Part shown: one piece after another, positions 50,211 through 60,485 of the stretch | Position numbering within the stretch: the first letter of the stretch is position 1 | Layout: the number at the start of each line of letters is the position of its first letter | NCBI GenBank assembly: GCA_018399255.1 | Contig: JAGYPA010000005.1 | Location: 1-64,000, forward strand | Direction of reading: 5' to 3' | Length of the DNA: 64,000 bases | Origin: Spirochaetales bacterium | GTDB taxonomy: Bacteria; Spirochaetota; Spirochaetia; JABMQR01 | Position numbers and translations under genes: made by a program | Notes under the pieces: model-generated | Told to the model about the DNA's origin: nothing | Database searches by the model: none | The model's input: the letters and a program-made list of their open reading frames with translations, nothing else

Positions 50211-53200
50211 ATGAGCGAAGAAGGAAGCTGTCTTGTAGACAGGCAGGAATTTGAAGATATCAGGAAACATCTGGCTGAAAGGGAAAAGGAGCTGGCTTTT
50301 CAAAACGAACTGACGACGCTATTCGATGACCAGACGCTGATGATCCCCGATGTCTGTAAAAAAATTGTAGAAAATATCCCCTTTGCTTTTCAATATCCCG
50401 AAATTGCCGCGGCCCGGCTGACCTTGGCTGACCAAGAGTTTGCCAGCCCCGATTACTCCCCGGAAGGGGTTTCCCTATCTGCCGACTATGCTATGGATGA
50501 AGCAGACAAAGTATCCCTCACTGTCCGGTATGCACCCTCGGAGGGCCGGAACAATCCGGAACCATCATCCTATCCATTTCTTCCTGAGGAGCGCAGCCTT
50601 CTGAGAGTAACAGCCCAGCGTCTGGCTAATTATGTTGAGCGTTTCAGCAAAAAAAAGGTATTGCAGGCAAATGAGGAGAAATACCGGCAGCTGGTGAATT
50701 CCCAGACCAACTATGTGCTCAGGACGGACATGAAAGGCCGGCAGAGCGAGCAGAATTACAAGAGCCTTTTCGACAACTCTCCTGACGGGTACCTCATAAT
50801 TCGGGATAGCAGTTTTATTGAGTGCAACAAAGCTGCAGAAACACTTATCAGGGGTAGCCGGGAACAGCTGATCGGATCGACTCCTGTCATGATATCTCCG
50901 GATAAGCAGCCGAACGGCAGAGATTCCGGAGAATACACTGCCGAGCTGTTAGCCGAGGCCTACAGGCGGAAAAAGAAATCTTTTGAGTGGGTGCATAAGC
51001 GCTTTGACGGAACGGAGTTTCTTACCCGGGTAAATCTGGCCGTCATTGAGTACGAGGGTAATGAGGTGCTGGTTACCACCTGGCATGACATTACTGAGCA
51101 GCGGGCAGCTGAAGAACAGATAAGAAAGTTGTCCCTTGCTGTAGAACAGAGCCCGGTAAGTATTCTGATTACAAACCTTCAGAGTGAGATTGAGTATGCC
51201 AACACTGCAGCATGTAAGTCAGCCGGATATGCTTTGGAAGAGCTGCAGGGGATGAATGCAGCACAGTTGGGTGCTGAAGGGCTTGCTGAAGAAGACGGGC
51301 AAATGTGGGAGAGAATCAGAGAGGGAAAAGATTGGAAGGGGGTATTCCATAACCGGCGGAAGGACGGCGAGGAGTACTGGGAGGCGGCTACCGTTTCTCC
51401 TATCCGCGACAGTCGCGGCACTGTTACGCATTATGTGGCTGTTAAGGAAGATATCACCCAGCGGATGCAGACCGAAGAGGATCTCCGTAAGTTCAGGACT
51501 ATTTCCGATCAGGCAAACTACGGTTCGGCGATAGCCGAGTTCGATGGTACCCTGCTCTACGTGAATGACTGCTTTGCCCGGATGCACGGCTGGGAAATAG
51601 AGGAGCTGACCGGCAGAAATCTCTCCATGCTTCACTCCGGAGAGCAGATGCCTCGAGTTCTGGAAGCCATAGAGATTCTGCAGAAGCAGGGCGGTTTTTC
51701 TGCTGAAGAGGTATGGAGAATCCGGAAGGACGGATCGGTATTTCCTTCCCTGATGAACGGCACCATCATTCACGACAGTGACGGCAGGCCGCAGTTCATG
51801 GCCGCCACGGTTATCGATATTTCTGCAATCAAGGAGCAGGAAAACGCGCTGAGGGAAAGCGAAGAGCAGCTGAACTTTGCCCAGAAACTTGCTGGTATGG
51901 GAAGCTGGGAGTTTAACCTGAAAACCGGCAGCGTGAGCTGGTCGAAAAACTATTATCACCTCGTCGGTCGAAGTACGTCTGAACCGCCGATGAGTCTGGA
52001 GGAGATACACGAGCAGGTGCATCCCGAAGACCGGGAGCTGTTCGAACAGGAAATAAAGAGAATACAGAGAGAAAAGACCGCCGGCAGACTCATTTTTCGT
52101 ATAGTTATGCCCGATAACACTACCAAATGGATCCAGGCAAATATTGAACCGCGGTTTGAGCAGGATGAAATAACGGCGCTCAGCGGGGTAAGTCTTGACA
52201 TTACCGAACGTGTGCAGAACGAGGCTCAAATTACCCGACTCAATTTAGCCATAGAGCAGAGTCCTGTTGCTATTGTTGTAACTGACCTTGACGGGGTCAT
52301 TACTTATGTAAGTCAAGCATTTACAAGTATTACCGGCTATACCGCAGAAGATGTTATTGGTAAAAAAACCAGCATACTCAAATCGGGAAAGACGGATATA
52401 GCGGTGTATCAGGATCTTTGGCAGACCATTACCGAGGGGAGAATATGGAACGGTGAATGGATCAATAAAAAGAAGAACGGGGAGTTCTATCGGGAGAGCG
52501 TTACTATCAGTCCTGTTTTTGATAACAACGGTCTGGCTGTAAACTATCTTGCGGTGAAAGAAGATATTACCGAACGGAAAAAATCTGAGGAGCTCATCGA
52601 AAACAGCCGGCTGCGGGCGGAAAAGCAGAGAGCGGCTATCGACCGGCTGCTGCTCGATGATCCCGTGGTGCAGGGGAAGATCCCCGAAGCGTATCAGGAA
52701 ATAACTAAGATAGTCTCAGAGGCCCTTTCTGTCCAACAGGTAAGCCTCTGGGAGTTTTCTGAAGAAAGCGGGGCCATGGAGAGCCTGACAGAATATGATT
52801 CCGAGACAAGGACTTTCAGTAGCGGGAACATCCTGAAAAAAGCAGATTTTCCCCGGTATTTCGAAGCTTTGGAAAAAGAAAAAAGAATCAGTGCGGAAGA
52901 TGCCCTGAATGATCCCCGATTGGCTGAGCTGGTCGATGATTATCTTATGCCGCGCGGTATATCCTCACTTCTTGACAGCGGGGTAATGCTTGAAGGACGG
53001 TTTATCGGCATTATCTGTCTTGAGCATACCGGCAGCCGGCGAAAGTGGCATTCGGATGAAGAGGCGTTCGTCGGAACCGTTGCCGCACTGCTGTCCCAGA
53101 TGTTTGCGGGAATTGAACGTCGGCAGACCGCAGGTATGCTGCAGAAGAGTGAGCAGCGCTATCGGCGGATAGTAGAAACTACCCATGAAGGCATATGGCT

Positions 53201-55016
53201 GTTAGATAAGGATGATAACACAACCTACCTGAACAGGCGCATGGCACAGATGCTGGGATATTCCGCGGCCGAAATGGAGAGAAGGTCATTCTATGATTTT
53301 GTAGATGAAGAGGATGCCCGGAATTTGAGGCAGATGCTCAGGGCTCAGGAAGCGGACGATGAAGCGGGTCAGGAAAAGGGTCAGAGTCAGGCGGCGACTG
53401 TTGACTATGACCTCCGGTTCCGTCGAAAAGACGGTTCTTACATAATGACCGTTATTAACTCCGATCCTGTCTGGGATGATAACGGGGGCTATGCCGGAAC
53501 ACAAAATATGGTTATTGACATAACCGATCGCAAGCGGGCGGAGGATGAGCGGATTGCCCGGCATGCAGCGGAAGAGGCCAACAAGTCCAAGAGTGTTTTT
53601 CTCTCAAATATGAGTCATGAGATCCGCACTCCGCTGAATGCTATAATTGGATTTGCCCATATCCTTAAGAGGGATGCAGCCCTTACCCCTGAACAGGTCG
53701 AACAAGTCCAGACCATTACCCGCAGCGGCGAGCACTTGCTCAACCTGATTAACGATGTCCTGGATCTCTCGAAAATCGAGGCGGGACGTATGACCATCAA
53801 CAGGGTCGATTTCTCCCTGTATGATCTGCTCGATGATATCCGGTCCATGTTTGTGATACCAGCTGAAAGCAAAGGGCTTCAGCTTATTTTCGAGCGTCTG
53901 GACAGTGTGCCGAAATATGTTCACGGAGATGTAAGCAAGCTCCGACAGATACTCATCAATCTGCTCGGCAATGCAATGAAATTTACCCGGACAGGCGGCA
54001 TTGCAGCCCGTTTCAAGGCTGAACAGGTAGCGGACGGCGGCAGAGTGCTGCTTATGGCCGAGATTGAGGATTCGGGCATGGGGATTCCTGAGAAGGAAGT
54101 CTCTCATATCTTTGATTCCTTCAGTCAGGCGGGAGCCGGTAAAACCATCGAAGGTACCGGTCTTGGTCTTGCAATAACGAAAAATCTGATTGAAATGATG
54201 GGCGGATCCATCAATGTGGAGAGCCGGGAGGGATCCGGAAGTATCTTTCGATTTCGGTTCCCTCTAGATCCCGCTGAAGAATTTGAGCAGGAAGAAATCA
54301 ATATCGCGCTGAAAAGGGTAATCGGGCTGGAACCGGGGCAGGCACTGGGACTGGGGCATGGATTGGGACCGGGGCAGGGATTAGAGCAGGAGAATATTCG
54401 TATTCTGGTGGTAGACGACAAGCCGGACAACCGCAGCCTGCTCCGCGCCCTGCTGGAGCCGATCGGCTTTCTGGTAAGGGAAGCCGTGGATGGAGAGTCG
54501 GCGGTAAAAGTTTTTGCCGAGTGGGCGCCGCAGGCGGTGCTCATGGATCTTCGCATGCCGAATATGGATGGGTACGAGGCGGCTGAGCGGATAAAGAACC
54601 TGGCTGAAGGAGGGGCTCCCGTGCCCGTTATTGCGGTAACGGCCAGTGCGTTTGAGGACGATGAGAAAAAGGTCAGGAAAGCCGGATTTGAAGGCTACGT
54701 CCGCAAGCCATTCAGACCGGAAGAGATATTCGATGTGCTTGGAAGCTGCCTCGATCTGCGGTATATCTACGCCGAAGGAGGGGGAAGCACCGATATGCCC
54801 TCTGGAACTGTTTTAGTTACCAGGGAAGATATGAGTATTATGCCCGAAGACATGCTTGCGAAAATGCTGTTTGCCGTGGAGCAGGGCAATATGATCAAGC
54901 TGAATGAGTATATTGCAGAGGTGGAAAAAGTGAATGCCCGCACGGCTCAAGGTCTGCAGCAGCTTGCCGGGCAGTATGACTATGAAAAACTGGTGGAACT
55001 GCTGGAAAGGCGGTAG
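50211..55016 (+). CDS. Hybrid sensor histidine kinase with multiple PAS domains, GAF and receiver
   Basis: The 1601-residue protein appears cytoplasmic, with no membrane segment. In order: an amino domain (1-160, GAF-like), a PAS stub (about 165-185) fused to a full PAS (about 186-300), then four more PAS domains (about 305-425, 430-545, 550-670, 675-790), a GAF domain (about 810-970), another PAS (about 980-1115), HisKA with H1136 (NMSHEIRTPLN), HATPase (VHGDVSKLRQILINLLGNAM; GTGLGLAITKNLIEMMGG) and a receiver with D1446 (VLMDLRMPNMDG; VVDDKPDNR). A Gly/Leu/Gln run (LGLGHGLGPGQGLEQE) links kinase and receiver. The tail (about 1520-1601) is HPt-like in place but has no clear His. Signal and output are unknown. 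Confidence 0.92.
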   Translation: MSEEGSCLVDRQEFEDIRKHLAEREKELAFQNELTTLFDDQTLMIPDVCKKIVENIPFAFQYPEIAAARLTLADQEFASPDYSPEGVSLSADYAMDEADKVSLTVRYAPSEGRNNPEPSSYPFLPEERSLLRVTAQRLANYVERFSKKKVLQANEEKYRQLVNSQTNYVLRTDMKGRQSEQNYKSLFDNSPDGYLIIRDSSFIECNKAAETLIRGSREQLIGSTPVMISPDKQPNGRDSGEYTAELLAEAYRRKKKSFEWVHKRFDGTEFLTRVNLAVIEYEGNEVLVTTWHDITEQRAAEEQIRKLSLAVEQSPVSILITNLQSEIEYANTAACKSAGYALEELQGMNAAQLGAEGLAEEDGQMWERIREGKDWKGVFHNRRKDGEEYWEAATVSPIRDSRGTVTHYVAVKEDITQRMQTEEDLRKFRTISDQANYGSAIAEFDGTLLYVNDCFARMHGWEIEELTGRNLSMLHSGEQMPRVLEAIEILQKQGGFSAEEVWRIRKDGSVFPSLMNGTIIHDSDGRPQFMAATVIDISAIKEQENALRESEEQLNFAQKLAGMGSWEFNLKTGSVSWSKNYYHLVGRSTSEPPMSLEEIHEQVHPEDRELFEQEIKRIQREKTAGRLIFRIVMPDNTTKWIQANIEPRFEQDEITALSGVSLDITERVQNEAQITRLNLAIEQSPVAIVVTDLDGVITYVSQAFTSITGYTAEDVIGKKTSILKSGKTDIAVYQDLWQTITEGRIWNGEWINKKKNGEFYRESVTISPVFDNNGLAVNYLAVKEDITERKKSEELIENSRLRAEKQRAAIDRLLLDDPVVQGKIPEAYQEITKIVSEALSVQQVSLWEFSEESGAMESLTEYDSETRTFSSGNILKKADFPRYFEALEKEKRISAEDALNDPRLAELVDDYLMPRGISSLLDSGVMLEGRFIGIICLEHTGSRRKWHSDEEAFVGTVAALLSQMFAGIERRQTAGMLQKSEQRYRRIVETTHEGIWLLDKDDNTTYLNRRMAQMLGYSAAEMERRSFYDFVDEEDARNLRQMLRAQEADDEAGQEKGQSQAATVDYDLRFRRKDGSYIMTVINSDPVWDDNGGYAGTQNMVIDITDRKRAEDERIARHAAEEANKSKSVFLSNMSHEIRTPLNAIIGFAHILKRDAALTPEQVEQVQTITRSGEHLLNLINDVLDLSKIEAGRMTINRVDFSLYDLLDDIRSMFVIPAESKGLQLIFERLDSVPKYVHGDVSKLRQILINLLGNAMKFTRTGGIAARFKAEQVADGGRVLLMAEIEDSGMGIPEKEVSHIFDSFSQAGAGKTIEGTGLGLAITKNLIEMMGGSINVESREGSGSIFRFRFPLDPAEEFEQEEINIALKRVIGLEPGQALGLGHGLGPGQGLEQENIRILVVDDKPDNRSLLRALLEPIGFLVREAVDGESAVKVFAEWAPQAVLMDLRMPNMDGYEAAERIKNLAEGGAPVPVIAVTASAFEDDEKKVRKAGFEGYVRKPFRPEEIFDVLGSCLDLRYIYAEGGGSTDMPSGTVLVTREDMSIMPEDMLAKMLFAVEQGNMIKLNEYIAEVEKVNARTAQGLQQLAGQYDYEKLVELLERR

Positions 55017-55019
55017 CTG

Positions 55020-55075
55020 CCGTTCACAGAGCAGGCCGTCCACAGAGCAGGCAGTCCACAGAGCAGGCCGTTCAG
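55020..55075. repeat. 16-bp tandem repeat between kinase and transporter stops
   Basis: Three copies with the core CCGTCCACAGAGCAGG (55020-55035, 55036-55051, 55052-55067) and a partial fourth. The array spans the gap between two convergent genes and runs into the last codon of the transporter gene. Confidence 0.85.
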
Positions 55076-56457
55076 GATGTAGTCCCCTGCTCCTTTTCCG
55101 CATGACGGGCGAGAATCTGCTGTTCGAGCTTCTGCTTATAGGCTCCCCGGATGGGGTAGAAGTGCAGGATGATAATCCCCAGAAGATAGGCAATCCCGGG
55201 GATCAGGCCGGTATAGAGCCTGATGCCTGTCAAGGCGGAAGCGGGTTGATCAAGATTGATGATCCCGCCGTTCGCTTCACGGGTAATAAAGCCGGTGCTT
55301 TCCAGGATGATGGGGGGTATTGCCAGCCCCAGCGACTGGGCCGGCTTGGTCAGCAGAGCGTTGGTACCGAAAAAAGCCCCCTCCCGACGTTGTCCGGTAC
55401 GGATCTCGTCTTCATCAATAGCCTGCGAAAGCAGCACATAGGTTAATGCCTCAGGCCCGCCCATGCCGAATCCGGCGATCATTACCGAAAGGGGAAGCAG
55501 CTGAACCGGCAGGAAAACCATGGAGAGCAGCCCCGCCGCTCCGAAACCCAGATACAGCTGCTGGGTGACCAGCACCCCGAACCGTTTCCTGAATATACCG
55601 GTCGCTGCTATGCCGAAAACCATCGGGACTATAAAATAGAGCATCAGTACCAGGCCGTTGATGCGGACAAGGTAGTCTGCCAGATAGAAGACCGCCCCCA
55701 TCAGTATCGTCTGCACCAATATCCGCATAAAGTTGGCAGCGATAATGATCAGGGCCGATTTGCTGGTGAAGGTAAAGCTCAGGAACTGCCGGAACGAGAT
55801 TTTGTCGGCACCGGAACTGAGCTGCGGGCGCTCTTTCACCTTGAATGAGAGCAGGAGAATTAATGCAGCCCCTATTATCCCCACCGCAAGCAGCGAGAGC
55901 CGCATCGGCAGGAGGGAGCCGGGTGCATTGCCCTTTGGCCGGAAGAGCTGGGGGATGACAAAGCCCAGGGCGAATCCGAGCAGACTGGCCAATGCTGTTG
56001 TTATCTGCAGCATGGCCCGATCTTCTTCATACTCCGAGATCTCCGGGAGAAGGGCGGAGTGCACCAGCCCGATGATGGTAAAGCAGGTATCGTAGAGCAG
56101 CATGGAGATGAGCATCCAGACAAAGATACCGATTTGTGAGAACCCGTCGGGCACCATCCATACCAGGAAAAAAGTCAGGGCGAGAAAGGGGGCGGTGAAC
56201 CTGAGATACGGAATCCTCCGGCCCCGGCGGGATCGGGTATTGTCGGTGATAAACCCGAACAGCGGATCGTTTACCGCGTTCCAAAGGGCATAGAGCAGCG
56301 ATACCAGCGATATCCAGCGGGCGCTGAGACCGAGGTAGTCCTGGTAGAAAATAGGAAGGGTGGAACCGAAAATGCCTCCGATCAGGGCAATGCCCAACGA
56401 TGCCAGACCCCAGTAGATCAGCAGGCTGAAAGGTATTTTCCGCAGTGACAGGTGCAT
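55072..56457 (-). CDS. GPH-family sugar:cation symporter (MFS)
   Basis: A 461-residue transporter with about twelve helices. The glycoside-pentoside-hexuronide type is suggested by LWNAVNDPLFGFITDNTRSR and RRGRRIPYLRF. Its amino part is shared in style with the SLC45-like protein at 28-29.5 kb. The ATG at 56457 is chosen for AGGAGAG upstream; the upstream part of the frame contains a direct repeat (GTGTTTCCGGAT twice). It lies next to glgX, so glucosides or maltodextrins are plausible substrates, but this is inferred. Confidence 0.85.
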   Translation of the reverse strand: MHLSLRKIPFSLLIYWGLASLGIALIGGIFGSTLPIFYQDYLGLSARWISLVSLLYALWNAVNDPLFGFITDNTRSRRGRRIPYLRFTAPFLALTFFLVWMVPDGFSQIGIFVWMLISMLLYDTCFTIIGLVHSALLPEISEYEEDRAMLQITTALASLLGFALGFVIPQLFRPKGNAPGSLLPMRLSLLAVGIIGAALILLLSFKVKERPQLSSGADKISFRQFLSFTFTSKSALIIIAANFMRILVQTILMGAVFYLADYLVRINGLVLMLYFIVPMVFGIAATGIFRKRFGVLVTQQLYLGFGAAGLLSMVFLPVQLLPLSVMIAGFGMGGPEALTYVLLSQAIDEDEIRTGQRREGAFFGTNALLTKPAQSLGLAIPPIILESTGFITREANGGIINLDQPASALTGIRLYTGLIPGIAYLLGIIILHFYPIRGAYKQKLEQQILARHAEKEQGTTS

Positions 56458-56572
56458 AGGCAGCTCTCCTCTGGATGTGTTTCCGGATGTGTTTCCGGAT
56501 GCGCGAACAATCGATTGTGACCGGTTGCATTTTTTGCCGGCCAACCCCGGATACTGTGTGACTTACCCTCCA

Positions 56573-58684
56573 TCATAGTATAGAATCGGGTTTTGTCAAC
56601 ACTTTTTGGGAAACCAGCACCACCATTGACTGCGGTCCGGTTTTATAAATCCGTTGATTCTTGAGGGGCTTCAGCCAGTCATCATCAATTATCGCCGGGG
56701 CTCTGGAGGTGTCCAGCTTCCGGCACCAGGCGGTGCCCTCCGGGGGAGGTGAGGGAACAAAACTTACCGGCTGCTCCTCACCATTGAACATCAGAAAAAA
56801 ATCATCATCATCTTCGTTTGCAAATATTTCCGCCATGCTCCCGTCTATCCGGATCGCGAGAATATTGCGTTGGCTCGACCAGTCTTTCGGGATGCTGTTC
56901 TCGTCAAGCCAGGCGATATCGGGAACCCCGTTTTTATTGTTGTCCTGGCCGGAGAAAAACTCTGCCCGGTTGAGCAGGGGGTGCTTCTGGCGAAACGCGA
57001 TAAGAGAACGGGTAAACTGGAGAATATCGGCATAATGTTCCGTCAGCTGCCAGTTGAACCAGGATATTTCATTGTCCTGGCAGTAGGCATTGTTGTTTCC
57101 CAGCTGGCTGCGCCGGAATTCATCCCCTCCCAGCAGCATCGGCGTTCCGGCAGAGAGCAGCAGTGTTGCAAGGAAGTTTTTAACCATCCGGCTGCGGGAA
57201 AGCTCGGTTTCCGGAGGGGCTTCAGAGCCTTCGGTCCCGAAATTGCGCGAATAATTGGTACTATGACCATCTTTGTTGTCTTCGCCGTTCTCCTCATTGT
57301 GCTTCTGCTCGTAGCTGACAAGATCGTTCAGCGTAAAACCGTCATGGGCGGTTATGTAGTTGATGCTGTGATACGGCTTTCGGCCATGAGAGAGGTAAAG
57401 ATCGGCACTGCCGGAAAAGCGCATGGCAAGTCCGGAGGTCATTCCCGGCCGGCCGGCCCAGAACTGCCGGATATCGTCCCGGAACCGATCGTTCCACTCG
57501 GCCCAGCGGGTTTTATGAAAGCTTCCGACCTGATAGGTGCCGGAGGCATCCCAGGCCTCAGCTATAAGCTTGGTATCCCGGAGGATCGGATCTTCGGCAA
57601 TTCTCTCGATAATCGGGGGATTTTCCAGCAGCCTTCCCGTACTGTCACGACCGAGAATTGAGCCAAGATCGAAGCGGAATCCATCTACATGCATCTCCAT
57701 TACCCAGTAGTGCAGGCAGTCGAGAATGAAGGATCGGACAATGGGGTGGTTGCAGTTCATGGTATTGCCGCAGCCTGAGAAGTTCAGGTATCCCCTGCGG
57801 GATTCGTCCAGGATGTAGTAGATACTGTTGTCGATCCCCCGGAAGGAAAAGGTCGGCCCCTCCTCATTTCCCTCAGCGGTATGGTTGAAGACAATATCAA
57901 GGATCACTTCGATTCCTGCAGCATGAAGCCGCTTCACCATTTCTTTAAATTCCGTCACCTGCCCGCCGCGTTTGCGGGAAGCTGAATACTGACAGGCCGG
58001 GGCAAAAAAACCCACCGTGCTGTAGCCCCAGTAATTGGTCAGACGTTCTCCGCTGCGGGGATTGTACCTGATTATCTCGTTCGGATTAAACTCCTGCACG
58101 GGAAGAAACTCGAGACTGGTGATTCCGAGCCGGGTGAAATAGGGGATCAGGCCGATCACTTCCCGGTAAGTTCCCGGGTAGGAGGCTTCTGCGGAGGCAT
58201 GTCGGGTCAGCCCTGCCAGGTGAGTTTCGTAGATGATGCACTCCTGCAGCGGGTAATTGAGGGGCTTATCCCCCTCCCAGTCGAAATTGTCATCTACTAC
58301 GATACATTTCGGCATCAGTTCATGCTTCCACTCCTTCCATGGCTGCTCATGGGTCAGAGCTTTGGCATACGGGTCCAGAAGCCAGGCGCTGCTGTCGAAT
58401 CGGTGTCCGTTGTCAGGGTCCCGGGGTCCGCTGAGCTGGTAGAGATAGAGCTGACCCTGCTTCAGTCCGGGGACATGCATATGCCACACATCTCCGGTTC
58501 TGTTCTGGGCAGGATCAAAGTGGTGGATTGCTGCGGGCGTCATATCTTCAGGCTCGTCAAAGAGCAGCAGCGACACCTCCTCGGCATTGCGTGAAAACAG
58601 GTTGAACTGAACCCCCCTGTCAGTTATGAAAGCTCCCAAAGGGAGCGGGTGCCCGGGTTCCGGCTGCATATCAGTATGCTGCAT
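56573..58684 (-). CDS. glgX: Glycogen debranching enzyme GlgX (GH13 isoamylase type)
   Basis: The 703-residue enzyme has an amino CBM48 region (GHPLPLGAFITDRGVQFNLF) and a GH13 barrel: nucleophile D339 (VDGFRFDLGS), acid/base E376 (LIAEAWD) and transition-state D448 (YITAHDGF). It cleaves alpha-1,6 branches of glycogen limit dextrin in the cytoplasm. The length matches isoamylase/GlgX. A late block LLSAGTPMLLGGDEFRRSQ is typical. No other glycogen genes are nearby. The start at 58684 is the only reasonable Met. Confidence 0.95.
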   Translation of the reverse strand: MQHTDMQPEPGHPLPLGAFITDRGVQFNLFSRNAEEVSLLLFDEPEDMTPAAIHHFDPAQNRTGDVWHMHVPGLKQGQLYLYQLSGPRDPDNGHRFDSSAWLLDPYAKALTHEQPWKEWKHELMPKCIVVDDNFDWEGDKPLNYPLQECIIYETHLAGLTRHASAEASYPGTYREVIGLIPYFTRLGITSLEFLPVQEFNPNEIIRYNPRSGERLTNYWGYSTVGFFAPACQYSASRKRGGQVTEFKEMVKRLHAAGIEVILDIVFNHTAEGNEEGPTFSFRGIDNSIYYILDESRRGYLNFSGCGNTMNCNHPIVRSFILDCLHYWVMEMHVDGFRFDLGSILGRDSTGRLLENPPIIERIAEDPILRDTKLIAEAWDASGTYQVGSFHKTRWAEWNDRFRDDIRQFWAGRPGMTSGLAMRFSGSADLYLSHGRKPYHSINYITAHDGFTLNDLVSYEQKHNEENGEDNKDGHSTNYSRNFGTEGSEAPPETELSRSRMVKNFLATLLLSAGTPMLLGGDEFRRSQLGNNNAYCQDNEISWFNWQLTEHYADILQFTRSLIAFRQKHPLLNRAEFFSGQDNNKNGVPDIAWLDENSIPKDWSSQRNILAIRIDGSMAEIFANEDDDDFFLMFNGEEQPVSFVPSPPPEGTAWCRKLDTSRAPAIIDDDWLKPLKNQRIYKTGPQSMVVLVSQKVLTKPDSIL

Positions 58685-58854
58685 GCAAAATCTCCTTGCC
58701 GCAGGTTTCGAGGATAGAGTGGATTAACCTCTCTCACTATACTGGTTTAAAGATCGTGTGAAAAGGGATGACAATTGCTCTGATACGTATTACCATTACT
58801 CATAATAACATGAACTTCAGAATGGATGAGAACTGTCGTAAAAAGGATAGGTCA

Positions 58855-60477
58855 ATGGAAAAAACGGAAACCGAAGATCGGAAAGTCACTGTCGATGCCT
58901 ACGAACCCCCGAAAGGAGCTTCTGCAGAGCTGGAACTCCAGGCTGGTGGGATAGGTGCGAGCGCTGGCGGGGGCGCGAGTGGGGATGGGGGTGCGAGCGC
59001 GGATGGGGGCGAGAAGATAGCGTATACCGCTGCCGCTGACTGGCTTATACTGCGCAAGGAGCAGAGACCGCGGGCAGAAATGTTTTTTGTCAGCTACACC
59101 AGAAAAACCGATGATTCCCGACGGCGTCCGATTACCTTCGTGTTCAACGGCGGTCCCGGTGCCTCATCAGTCTATCTCCATCTCGGGGCAATGGGCCCGA
59201 AGAAAGCACTGTTTTCACCTGACGGCTATGCCTCTGCTCCGCCGTACAGGCTTTGCGACAACGAGGAAACCTGGCTGCACTTTACCGACCTCGTTTTTAT
59301 AGACCCTGTGGGAACCGGATTCAGCCGCATGATTGTGCAGAATGAGTCGGGAAAGGGCGACAAAGAGAGCGGCAGAGAGGGAGACAAGGAGGGCAGCGAA
59401 TACTGGAAGCTGAAGCGGGATCTGGAGTCACTAGGGGAATTTATCAGAAGCTACCTTTCACTGCACCATCGGTGGGAAAGCCCCATCTATATTGCCGGTG
59501 AGAGCTACGGAGGCTTCCGGACTGCAAAACTGACAAGACTGCTGCAGAAAGAGTACGGGGTGGGGTTGAGCGGTGCCGTCATTATATCACCGGCACTCGA
59601 ATTCAGTCTGCTCGATGGTACAGACTACAATGTGCTTACCTGGATTGACACGTTTCCCACGATGGCCGCGGCTGCCGGAATTCACGGAAGGAGCCGGAAA
59701 AAAACGAAGAGTCGGAAAAAGGAGAACGGTCGGACGAGCGAGCAGGGTGAGATGCAGGATCCCGGCGGTGAAAATGAACTCCTGGCATATATGAAGCTTG
59801 CCGGTACTTTTGCCTTGGAGCAGCTTCTGCCGGTTCTGGCTGCCGGAGACCTGCTGGGCGATGAGCGCAGGCGGCAGGTGCTGAATCAGGCGGCGGACTT
59901 TATCGGACTGCCGCGGTCGGTGGTTGCCTCCAAGAACGGCCGGGTGGAAATAGATTACTTTGTCAAAAACCTTCTGCGGGATGAGGGCAAGCTTCTCGGC
60001 CTCTATGATATTTCGCTGACAGTAACCGATCCCTACCCTGACCGGGAGGCCTGGAGCGGACCAGATCCGACTCTGGACCAGAGTGAAAGAGTATTTGCGG
60101 CGGGCATAAATACTCAGCTGCGTAAGAATATCGGTCTGCAGACAGATCTGGACTACGAACTTCTCAGCCTGCAGGTTAATAAAAAGTGGGAGAATGATGC
60201 CCGCAAACATGCTCTCGATTCCGAGGTAGGGGCGACCGATGACTTGCGCTTCGGGATGAGCCTGAATCCTGATATGAAGGTATTTCTTACCCATGGCCTG
60301 TTCGACCTGGTAACCCCGTTTTTTTCGGCGGAGCGCATAACCCATCTGATGAAACTCACCGGGGAGCAGAAGAAACAGCTGCAGGTCCGCTTTTATCCGG
60401 GCGGCCATATGTTCTACCTGCGGGAGGAGAGCCGCAGACAGTTTGCGCGGGACCTGCGCGCCTGGTATGAGGGCTGA
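58855..60477 (+). CDS. Serine carboxypeptidase-like (peptidase S10) cytoplasmic protein
   Basis: The 540-residue protein has the S10 fold with a full triad: S217 (IAGESYGGFR), D484 (HGLFDLVTP) and H518 (PGGHMFYLREE), plus FVFNGGPGASSVYLHLGAMG near the oxyanion hole. No signal peptide, although most S10 peptidases are secreted or vacuolar. Two low-complexity inserts stand out: Gly/Ala-rich (GASAGGGASGDGGASADGG, about 47-68) and a basic Lys/Arg loop (about 280-302). The start at 58855 follows AGGATAG. It may be a carboxypeptidase, acyltransferase or unknown hydrolase. The GGDEF/HD-GYP gene starts 8 nt downstream, so the two may be co-transcribed. Confidence 0.8.
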   Translation: MEKTETEDRKVTVDAYEPPKGASAELELQAGGIGASAGGGASGDGGASADGGEKIAYTAAADWLILRKEQRPRAEMFFVSYTRKTDDSRRRPITFVFNGGPGASSVYLHLGAMGPKKALFSPDGYASAPPYRLCDNEETWLHFTDLVFIDPVGTGFSRMIVQNESGKGDKESGREGDKEGSEYWKLKRDLESLGEFIRSYLSLHHRWESPIYIAGESYGGFRTAKLTRLLQKEYGVGLSGAVIISPALEFSLLDGTDYNVLTWIDTFPTMAAAAGIHGRSRKKTKSRKKENGRTSEQGEMQDPGGENELLAYMKLAGTFALEQLLPVLAAGDLLGDERRRQVLNQAADFIGLPRSVVASKNGRVEIDYFVKNLLRDEGKLLGLYDISLTVTDPYPDREAWSGPDPTLDQSERVFAAGINTQLRKNIGLQTDLDYELLSLQVNKKWENDARKHALDSEVGATDDLRFGMSLNPDMKVFLTHGLFDLVTPFFSAERITHLMKLTGEQKKQLQVRFYPGGHMFYLREESRRQFARDLRAWYEG

Positions 60478-60485
60478 ATTTCATA

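Noticed and set aside
51219-52229. 336-residue minus-strand frame within the sensor kinase
   Set aside because: Antisense to clear PAS domains; no own motifs or start site.
56870-57661. 263-residue plus-strand frame within glgX
   Set aside because: glgX catalytic residues are all on the minus strand; this is a shadow.
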